A DNA stretch of 6,094 nt from Tannerellaceae bacterium. GTDB taxonomy: Bacteria; Bacteroidota; Bacteroidia; Bacteroidales; Tannerellaceae. The position numbers were made by a program, and so were the translations under genes. Under the pieces are notes generated by a model. The model had not been told where the DNA came from and searched no databases. It saw only the letters and a program-made list of their open reading frames with translations. Location of the stretch: contig JAISCM010000193.1 of assembly GCA_031265595.1 (NCBI GenBank), positions 1-6,094 of the forward strand. The letters are read 5' to 3'. Positions 1-4,682 of the stretch are shown here, piece after piece; position 1 is the first letter of the stretch; each line of letters opens with the position of its first letter.

Positions 1-125
1 CCCACACCGTAATCACCCACCGCCGAAACATAGCCCGCAAACTCCAAATCCACAGCGCCAGCGGCCTAACAGTCTACGCCATTGTAAACAAGCTGGTAGA
101 ATTAAGCGATATTGGGAAATTGTAA
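1..125 (+). CDS. LuxR/NarL-type helix-turn-helix regulator, C-terminal end only (5' end outside window)
   Basis: The reading frame starting at base 3 gives 40 codons and a TAA at 123-125. It begins HTVITHRRNIARKL and continues with HSASGLTVYAIVNKLVEL. This matches the end of the GerE/LuxR DNA-binding domain: the recognition helix (TVITHRRNIARKL) followed by the last helix (a form such as GLTxYAI is common in Bacteroidota members). The protein presumably binds DNA as a dimer. Whether the missing N-terminus is a receiver domain or something else cannot be seen. The last 38 coding bases lie in a 41-bp sequence duplicated at 838-878, so this 3' end may have served as an insertion site that left the gene intact. 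No clear terminator follows the stop. The family call rests on a short tail but the motif is characteristic. Confidence 0.82.
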   Translation, partial: HTVITHRRNIARKLQIHSASGLTVYAIVNKLVELSDIGKL

Positions 126-128
126 CAT
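88..128. repeat. 41-bp perfect direct repeat, left copy
   Basis: Bases 88-128 are identical to 838-878, an offset of exactly 750 bp. Identity stops at 87/837 and at 129/879. This copy covers the last coding bases, the stop codon and three bases beyond the LuxR-type gene. A perfect 41-mer at this spacing is far beyond chance. It is too long for an ordinary transposon target duplication and better resembles attL/attR of a site-specific element or a segmental duplication. Confidence 0.97.
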
Positions 129-131
129 CGT

Positions 132-140
132 CCCCCCCCC
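132..140. repeat. C9 homopolymer tract
   Basis: Nine consecutive C residues lie three bases after the left 41-bp repeat, in otherwise AT-rich DNA. Such tracts can slip during replication. It is outside any credible reading frame, 13 bp beyond the stop of the minus-strand small ORF, so no phase-variable gene is evident. Confidence 0.9.
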
Positions 141-153
141 GATTGCGTTGGTA

Positions 154-318
154 TTAATCCCTTAATTTAATGGCATGGCTGACGTTGCCTTCACGAATCT
201 TTTTAAAAAACGCACGTCGTTCCGGCAGCGTCATGCCCTCTGTCGCCTCTGCTATTTTTTCTTTTACGGCACGAAAAAAGGCAACTGTATCAAATTCTTT
301 TTTTACTTGTTGCTTCAT
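154..318 (-). CDS. Small antitoxin-like protein (54 aa), tentative
   Basis: On the minus strand an ATG at 318-316 opens a 54-codon frame ending with TAA at 156-154. The protein starts MKQQVKKEFDTVAFFRAVKE, continues KIAEATEGMTLPERRAFFKK and ends with a basic tail. The pattern of an FDxVxFFRxVKxKIAxxxxGMT helix followed by a short second helix resembles small proteins often annotated as antitoxins in Bacteroidota, cyanobacteria and archaea. This is recognition by eye. No toxin partner (for example a PIN-domain gene) lies downstream, where only about 25 bp remain before the 41-bp repeat. If the call is right it is an orphan or the relic of a pair. No strong promoter box or Shine-Dalgarno is visible upstream. 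The opposite-strand frames over this stretch look like non-coding shadows. Confidence 0.5.
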   Translation of the reverse strand: MKQQVKKEFDTVAFFRAVKEKIAEATEGMTLPERRAFFKKIREGNVSHAIKLRD

Positions 319-378
319 TACTTTAAAAATTCAACTCTATGTCATAATAGCCGACAAGTACCGATGTGTCTATATAAA

Positions 379-395
379 TTCAGAACTCCTATACT
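379..395 (+). repeat. 17-bp inverted repeat, left arm
   Basis: TTCAGAACTCCTATACT here is the exact reverse complement of 737-753. The arms bound 341 bp (396-736). A perfect 17-bp pair within about 750 bp is very unlikely by chance (rough expectation about 1e-5). The flanks do not show a matching target-site duplication. Read left to right in the frame containing SELLY, the sequence continues open to a TAA at 500-502. Confidence 0.93.
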
Positions 396-510
396 ACCCC
401 CTTACATTCGCTGATTACAACGCATTGTTCGCAAACAGAATGATCTATAGATTTACATATTCGGAAACCGTCTACCTGATAACTATTGAAAACCGGTTGT
501 AACAATTTGT

Positions 511-596
511 TTGCCGACAATTGTCGGCAATATTGTTGACAATTGTCGGCAATATTGCCGATATATATCAGTAATTCTGCCGATATATGTCGGCAA
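511..596. repeat. Four tandem 22-bp palindromic units
   Basis: Units begin at 511, 533, 555 and 577, exactly 22 bp apart. Each is a 20-bp element plus a 2-bp linker (TA, TA, TT). Unit 1 is the perfect palindrome TTGCCGACAATTGTCGGCAA. Unit 2 differs at two positions in its left half. Unit 3 keeps the left half (TTGCCGA) but its right half is degenerate. Unit 4 (CTGCCGATATATGTCGGCAA) keeps both TGCCGA and TCGGCA arms. The 22-bp period is about two helical turns, so half-sites would fall on one face of the DNA. A protein-binding array or an iteron-like sequence is possible, as is a dispersed minisatellite. Confidence 0.9.
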
Positions 597-634
597 CAAA
601 AAACGACTAAGCAAACATAAAGAAATATCATATA

Positions 635-684
635 GGTGGAGGACATTCCCGTAGTAGTATGGAATGCCACTCCACCACAGGTGG
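635..684. other. Strong hairpin with a competing alternative hairpin
   Basis: GGTGGAG (635-641) pairs with CTCCACC (670-676) and CATTCC (644-649) pairs with GGAATG (661-666). They are separated by a small internal loop (GA opposite CCA), with an 11-base apical loop at 650-660. CCACC (672-676) can instead pair with GGTGG at 680-684 across a 3-base loop, so the two structures exclude each other. No U-run follows on either strand, so it is not an obvious intrinsic terminator. It may be a structural feature of the repeat element. Confidence 0.75.
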
Positions 685-736
685 TTAAATAAACAGTAAC
701 CTGATTTACGATTCTGTTGCTTTTCAGTTTGCGACA

Positions 737-753
737 AGTATAGGAGTTCTGAA
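737..753 (-). repeat. 17-bp inverted repeat, right arm
   Basis: AGTATAGGAGTTCTGAA is the exact reverse complement of 379-395. On the minus strand it lies inside a short frame starting at ATG 767-765 (MKQRISELLYLSQTEK), where it also encodes SELLY. A minus-strand promoter lies just outside this arm at 794-823 and points into the bounded segment. Confidence 0.93.
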
Positions 754-793
754 ATTCGTTGTTTCATCTGCTTTTGGATTTAAAACATCATTA

Positions 794-823
794 CAAATGT
801 ACGTCTTTTTATGTGTAAACCAA
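794..823 (-). promoter_or_regulatory. Predicted Bacteroidota promoter reading leftwards into the insert
   Basis: On the minus strand TACATTTG (801-794) matches the Bacteroidota -7 consensus TAnnTTTG. A TTG (823-821) lies 19 nt upstream at the -33 position. Transcription would start near 787 and run left, about 20 nt before the ATG at 767-765, then across the right arm of the 17-bp inverted repeat. A second, weaker -7 match (TATGTTTG, 619-612) lies further left but lacks a convincing -33 box. Confidence 0.45.
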
Positions 824-837
824 TGTAGTTTTTCAAT

Positions 838-878
838 ACAAGCTGGTAGAATTAAGCGATATTGGGAAATTGTAACAT
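838..878. repeat. 41-bp perfect direct repeat, right copy
   Basis: Identical to 88-128. Here it is a non-coding echo of the regulator's 3' end, placed directly before the phosphate transporter promoter. Its last eight bases (TGTAACAT, 871-878) also form the left half of an inverted repeat that spans the promoter. Confidence 0.97.
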
Positions 879-919
879 TTTCGTAACGAAGATTGTTATA
901 TTGTTAAGTAAATGTTACA
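871..919. promoter_or_regulatory. 10-bp inverted repeat overlapping the transporter promoter; candidate operator
   Basis: TGTAACATTT (871-880) is the exact reverse complement of AAATGTTACA (910-919), with 29 bp between. The odd palindrome TCGTAACGA (881-889) follows the left arm and shares its GTAAC core. The right arm ends next to the -7 box, so a bound dimer could block or assist RNA polymerase. The binding protein is unknown, and a phosphate-responsive regulator is only a guess from the gene downstream. Confidence 0.4.
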
Positions 920-927
920 TACTTTTG
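901..927 (+). promoter_or_regulatory. Predicted Bacteroidota promoter for the phosphate transporter
   Basis: TACTTTTG (920-927) is a full match to the -7 consensus TAnnTTTG of the Bacteroidota housekeeping sigma factor. A TTG at 901-903, 16 nt upstream, is the likely -33 element, slightly short of the usual spacing. Transcription should start near 934-936, leaving an AT-rich leader of about 15 nt before the ATG at 950 and no Shine-Dalgarno, as is common in this phylum. Confidence 0.7.
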
Positions 928-949
928 CACGACGAATTTATTATAATAT

Positions 950-3205
950 ATGGAGACATTCTATCTCTTTTTAGTCATCTTTATTTTTATACTTGCCGTA
1001 TTCGACTTGTCTGTCGGCGTGAGTAATGATGCTGTAAACTTTTTAAATTCTGCTATCGGCTCTAAGGCTGCCTCTTTCAGGGTGATCATGGCGATTGCGG
1101 CAGTAGGGATATTCATTGGGGCTTCGCTTTCCAATGGGATGATGGATGTGGCTCGGCACGGGGTTTTTCAGCCGCAGTATTTCTATTTTACCGATATTAT
1201 CTGTATCCTGCTGGCTGTTATGCTTACCGACATTGTATTGCTGGATGTGTTCAACTCGCTTGGGATGCCTACGTCTACTACCGTGTCGCTGGTGTTTGAA
1301 TTGTTGGGCGGTACGGTTGCATTGGCTTTGATCAAAGTAACACAGTCGGACGGGGGGCTTGAGTTTGCTACCTTACTAAATACGGAAAAAGCATTTACAA
1401 TGATACTGGCTATCTTCCTTTCTGTGGCGATAGCCTTTTTGTTTGGTACGCTGGTACAATATCTTTCCCGTATTATATTCACCTTCGATTATAAGAAAAA
1501 GATGAAATACTTTGCCGCTCTCTTTGGTGGTCTGGCGGCAACGGCTATCCTTTACTTCATGCTTATAAAAGGGCTTAAAGAGAGCGCTTTTATGACAGGA
1601 ACAACCAAAGAGTACATTTACAGCCATACAAGTACGATTGTCTGGTGGAGCTTTCTTGGTTTTACGCTGTTGATGCAGGTATTGTATTGGCTGAAAGTAA
1701 ATATATTCAAGGTGGTGGTATTGATGGGTACTTTCTCTTTGGCATTAGCTTTTGCCGGGAATGATCTGGTCAACTTTATCGGGGTTCCTTTGGTTGGGTA
1801 TTCGTCTTATATGGATTTATTGGCGCAGCATGGTGCGGTAGCTCCTGATACGTTTTTGATGTCTTCTTTATTGGAGTCCGCACAAACGCCCTGGTATTTC
1901 CTGATAGGGGCGGGGTTGATCATGGTGGTTGCTTTATTCACTTCCAAAAAGGCTAAGCGAGTAATTAAAACTTCCTTAGACCTGTCACGGCAGTCGGAAG
2001 GCGAAGAGAACTTCGGCACCTCACCCGTTGCCCGCGTATTAGTCCGTACATTTAGCGGCGCTGCTACTTCTGTAATGGGTTGCGTGCCTGTCGGCGCTAA
2101 GAAATGGCTCAACAGCCGGTTCAACAGAGACGGTATCACCATAGAGAATCAGGCAAGCTTCGACCTTGTACGAGCATCCGTCAATGTGGTGCTATCCGGT
2201 TTATTGATTGCGATGGGTACATCCTTAAAGCTCCCGCTTTCTACTACTTATGTTACGTTTATGGTAGCCATGGGTAGTTCGCTGGCCGACCATGCCTGGG
2301 GGCGGGAAACAGCCGTATACCGTATCACAGGCGTTATTTCGGTTATCGGCGGCTGGTTTATTACGGCCGGAGCAGCGTTTACTATTTGTTTTATAGTTGC
2401 CCTGCTTATTTATTTAGGCGGAATCGTGGGAATGGGTGCAATGGTTGCTCTGGCTGTTTATATGCTTGTACGCAGTCATCTTATTTATAAAAAGAAAATG
2501 AAGAAAGAGGCGCTGAGAGAAGAAGTTAATTCAACAGTTGCCCAACTGCGCGACACGACAGACAGCCGCGAGGCATTGACCCTGTTCCGCAAGCACAGCC
2601 GCGAAGAATTATACAAAGACCTGTCGTTTATTGCACAAGCCTTCGAGACGGCAGTCAACGGCTTTATGCATGAAAACCTGAAAGATGAACGCAAGGTATT
2701 AAGCGATATTGAAGATATGAAAACCCACCTCAAGCAAGTTAAACGCGTAGGGACATTAGGGGTAACACAACTCGACCACAGTATTGCCATCGAAAAAGGG
2801 CTTTATTACTACCAGGGAAATGACTTTGCCAGCGAAACGTTATTCAGCGTGCGCAGATTGGCAGAGCCGGTCAAAGAACATATCGACAATAACTTTAACC
2901 CGCTTAGCGACATTCAGAAAGAAGACTTTGGCAGAATACTCCCGGATATCGTGTCATTCCTGAACCGTTGTGCCGGAATGATCCAAAAGAATGATTATTG
3001 GGGATTTGATATATTGATATCCGACTCTGCGTCTTTGCTCAATCAACTGATCACGCTAAAGAAAAGGGAATTAAAGCGCATACAAGGACAAAACAGCAGT
3101 ACAAAAACAAGTATGGTTTATCTCAATATGATACACGAATCGCAGAATGTTGTTTCCTTTACAACAAACTTATTGAAAGTAAGCCGTAAATTCCAAAAGG
3201 AATAA
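950..3205 (+). CDS. PiT-family inorganic phosphate transporter with fused PhoU/DUF47-like C-terminal domain (751 aa)
   Basis: This is a membrane transporter of the PiT family (low-affinity, cation-coupled phosphate uptake). Both copies of the internal repeat are visible: GVSNDAVNF at residues 23-31 and AGNDLVNF at 269-276 carry the GxxNDxxN-type signature, and MPTSTT (106-111) and PLSTT (429-433) are the paired loop motifs. About 10-12 hydrophobic segments fill residues 1-510. From about residue 513 the protein becomes soluble, charged and helical for roughly 239 residues, resembling PhoU/DUF47 proteins that in other bacteria are encoded separately beside PiT. At 751 aa it is much longer than a plain PiT, but fused forms of this size are usual in Bacteroidota. 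The ATG at 950 is chosen because the N-terminal helix begins directly there and a promoter lies 23 bp upstream. It stands alone, converging on the minus-strand operon. Confidence 0.93.
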   Translation: METFYLFLVIFIFILAVFDLSVGVSNDAVNFLNSAIGSKAASFRVIMAIAAVGIFIGASLSNGMMDVARHGVFQPQYFYFTDIICILLAVMLTDIVLLDVFNSLGMPTSTTVSLVFELLGGTVALALIKVTQSDGGLEFATLLNTEKAFTMILAIFLSVAIAFLFGTLVQYLSRIIFTFDYKKKMKYFAALFGGLAATAILYFMLIKGLKESAFMTGTTKEYIYSHTSTIVWWSFLGFTLLMQVLYWLKVNIFKVVVLMGTFSLALAFAGNDLVNFIGVPLVGYSSYMDLLAQHGAVAPDTFLMSSLLESAQTPWYFLIGAGLIMVVALFTSKKAKRVIKTSLDLSRQSEGEENFGTSPVARVLVRTFSGAATSVMGCVPVGAKKWLNSRFNRDGITIENQASFDLVRASVNVVLSGLLIAMGTSLKLPLSTTYVTFMVAMGSSLADHAWGRETAVYRITGVISVIGGWFITAGAAFTICFIVALLIYLGGIVGMGAMVALAVYMLVRSHLIYKKKMKKEALREEVNSTVAQLRDTTDSREALTLFRKHSREELYKDLSFIAQAFETAVNGFMHENLKDERKVLSDIEDMKTHLKQVKRVGTLGVTQLDHSIAIEKGLYYYQGNDFASETLFSVRRLAEPVKEHIDNNFNPLSDIQKEDFGRILPDIVSFLNRCAGMIQKNDYWGFDILISDSASLLNQLITLKKRELKRIQGQNSSTKTSMVYLNMIHESQNVVSFTTNLLKVSRKFQKE

Positions 3206-3207
3206 AA

Positions 3208-3831
3208 TTAACCGGAAATGGGAATGGAATCTCTTAGTATAAGGATTCCTTCCGGCCCCATATTAAACAATAAATCAAAGATACTCAGATTGGGCAAAAA
3301 GCCTGATTTCCGGCTGAATACCTGATAGTAGGGCGCCGGGCGGAACGAATCGTCTTTACCTGGATGCCGGGGGCGGATCCGTTCGCGGAAGTCGTTTTCT
3401 ACCTCCGGCTGGTAGGTTTGCGTATAATGTATGACGGGATGTAAGTCCAGCAAATGGCAGATACGTTCGCGCAACTGCTCGTTGAAATCGAAAAGATAAT
3501 CATATTTCTTTTCATAGAAAGGGGCAAAGTCGTCTTGGTAATACTCAAAGAAAGGGCTCATATTATAGGCAGATACCATTGCATTCCAATGCAAATGCCG
3601 CCAGTTTCCATGGTCGGATATACGGATATCCTTCGTAAGGCATTTGAGCGTATCCGGCTTTTCTAAAGGAACCGTTAAGGACAACGGCCCGTTTGCTCCG
3701 GCAATGATACAACGATTGCGGTAGGTCTGCTTCTGGTAATTTTCGGCAGTTTCCATGCACACATCGGCAAATTGATAGAGCTTGCAGTATTGCTGTACAG
3801 GCCCTGAATAGGCGGTGGAGAGATAAATCAT
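3208..3831 (-). CDS. WbqC-like family protein (207 aa)
   Basis: The protein matches the WbqC-like family (named from an O-antigen gene cluster), whose biochemical function is not established. Recognisable blocks are the N-terminus MIYLSTAYSGPVQQYCKL, YQKQTYRNRCIIAGANG (32-48) leading into PLSLTVPLEK, NWRHLHWNAMVSAYNMSPFFEYY (77-99), and LSIFDLLFNMG near the C-terminus. There is no signal peptide or membrane segment, so it should be cytoplasmic. Length is normal for the family. The ATG (3831-3829) overlaps the TGA of the upstream signal peptidase paralogue by four bases (ATGA), which fixes the start and implies translational coupling. Its stop lies 2 bp from that of the convergent phosphate transporter. 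Association with signal peptidase genes recurs in Bacteroidales, to my recollection, but gives no mechanism. Confidence 0.85.
   Translation of the reverse strand: MIYLSTAYSGPVQQYCKLYQFADVCMETAENYQKQTYRNRCIIAGANGPLSLTVPLEKPDTLKCLTKDIRISDHGNWRHLHWNAMVSAYNMSPFFEYYQDDFAPFYEKKYDYLFDFNEQLRERICHLLDLHPVIHYTQTYQPEVENDFRERIRPRHPGKDDSFRPAPYYQVFSRKSGFLPNLSIFDLLFNMGPEGILILRDSIPISG
3221..3253. terminator. Hairpin at the convergent gene ends; candidate bidirectional terminator
   Basis: The stem is GGAA(t)GGAATC(t)CTTA (3221-3236) paired with TAAGGATTCCTTCC (3240-3253). It has 14 pairs, two one-base bulges and a GTA loop. It starts 16 bp after the transporter stop and lies inside the last codons of the WbqC-like gene. 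No U-run follows on the plus strand. On the minus strand a short T-rich stretch (3207-3203 region) comes about a dozen bases later. It fits a place where both transcripts should end, but the missing U-tracts keep the call moderate. Confidence 0.45.
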
Positions 3832-4682
3832 AACGCCTTATACCAACGAAACCAGACTTTGCCTATGATATAGTCGGCAGGGATAAAGCCTACACGGCGC
3901 GAGTCTACGGCGTCTTCCGTATTGTCTGAAAGCGCCCAATAGTAATCTTTGCCGAACGTAAATGTCTTAACCTCTTTTCCATCTAAGTAAAGCCGGTTGT
4001 TTGAGAAGGCTGCCTCTTGCGTCGATTCGGCAATGATCGCCTCTCTGCCGGCTATAAGAAAGCCTTGATCCAGGCGGTATGTCTCTCCTTTTCGGGGGAC
4101 AACAAGCATGTAGTTTTCCATTTTCTCTCTTACGAATAATTTGTTTACCCGTTCACTCATCTCTTCTCTGATTTGGTATTCTTCAAAGGGAGTCAGGATA
4201 AATACCGGAGGGTTCCCGGACTCCTGCGATTCCCGGATGGGAATATTCATTTTAGCAAGCAGCTTTACAAAGGGTTCTCTGATTTCCTTAGATACTGTAT
4301 AAGAAGCCAGGCTTTGGGGCGGACGGGGATATAATACGCCATTGATCGTATAGCCGGCGCTGCCAACGTGTATCGTATCACCGGGAAGCGCCATGCAACG
4401 GCTTACAAGAAGAGGCGTACGATCCTTGTCGCGTTGTAAAGGGCTTTTGAAGAGAATGATCTCATTCCTGTTCAATCGCTTTTTTACAGCCAGCTTATTT
4501 ACTAATACATAATCGCCCCGATGCAAGGCTTCTTCCATGGCAGGGGTAGAAATACGGTATGACCCGATACAGAAATGACGGATAAGTAAAACGAAACCGA
4601 CAATAGCAATAATAATTATCCCTACTCCCCGGTTCCTTTTCAGAGACATCAGATATTTCTTAATCTTACTGCTGTCTGCCAT
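3828..4682 (-). CDS. S26-family signal peptidase I paralogue lacking both catalytic residues (284 aa)
   Basis: The fold is that of signal peptidase I: a short cytoplasmic N-terminus, one membrane helix (about 20-37), then box B, C, D and E segments. Box B reads ISTPAMEEALHRGDYVLVNK (44-63). The residue before the conserved Met, normally the nucleophilic Ser, is Ala48 (codon GCC, 4541-4539). Box D reads VSRCMALPGD (93-102). The residue before Arg, normally the general-base Lys, is Ser94. Box E reads SDNTEDAVDSRRVGF (252 on), keeping the DSR but losing the usual Gly and Ser. Without Ser and Lys the known Ser/Lys dyad cannot operate, so this is probably a pseudo-protease acting as a partner or chaperone, unless another residue serves. 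The frame is intact and it overlaps both neighbours (TAATG upstream, ATGA downstream), arguing against decay. It is usually annotated simply as lepB. Confidence 0.88.
   Translation of the reverse strand: MADSSKIKKYLMSLKRNRGVGIIIIAIVGFVLLIRHFCIGSYRISTPAMEEALHRGDYVLVNKLAVKKRLNRNEIILFKSPLQRDKDRTPLLVSRCMALPGDTIHVGSAGYTINGVLYPRPPQSLASYTVSKEIREPFVKLLAKMNIPIRESQESGNPPVFILTPFEEYQIREEMSERVNKLFVREKMENYMLVVPRKGETYRLDQGFLIAGREAIIAESTQEAAFSNNRLYLDGKEVKTFTFGKDYYWALSDNTEDAVDSRRVGFIPADYIIGKVWFRWYKAL

Larger units (their letters stand above)
129..837. mobile_element. Putative inserted segment or element remnant between 41-bp repeats
   Basis: These 709 bp lie between the two 41-bp repeats and look unlike the flanking DNA: AT-rich, with repeats and inverted repeats and at most one small credible ORF. 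Removing the segment with one repeat copy would place the phosphate transporter ATG 74 bp after the regulator stop, an ordinary Bacteroidota spacing. Contents from left to right are a C9 tract, a minus-strand antitoxin-like ORF (154-318), a 17-bp inverted repeat (379-395 and 737-753), four 22-bp palindromic units (511-596), a hairpin (635-684) and a minus-strand promoter (794-823). No integrase, resolvase or transposase is encoded, so it would be a non-autonomous or decayed element. A duplication followed by divergence is the alternative. Confidence 0.55.

Noticed and set aside
170..502. Plus-strand frames of 110 and 79 codons over the left part of the insert
   Set aside because: Their first halves are antisense to the more protein-like 54-aa minus-strand ORF and they lack a promoter or leader. 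Only the part after the inverted repeat arm is of interest, as an alternative ending.
511..596. CRISPR-like array
   Set aside because: The period is 22 bp with 2-bp linkers and no unique spacers, so it is a tandem palindromic repeat.
352..740. CGACAAGTA occurring at 352-360 and 732-740 near the inverted repeat arms
   Set aside because: A 9-base direct match in roughly 700 bp is expected about once by chance, and it is not symmetrically placed relative to the arms.
483..767. A 94-codon minus-strand frame starting MKQRISELLYLSQTEK behind a plausible promoter
   Set aside because: After about 25 residues it runs through the hairpin and the 22-bp palindrome array, giving repeat-derived, Cys/Leu/Tyr-rich sequence. 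Only the first part looks protein-like, so I treat it as the start of a broken or switchable frame, discussed with the 17-bp inverted repeat.
1183..2790. Several minus-strand open frames inside the phosphate transporter gene
   Set aside because: They are shadows of a clear membrane-transporter frame, with no family resemblance, promoter or leader of their own.
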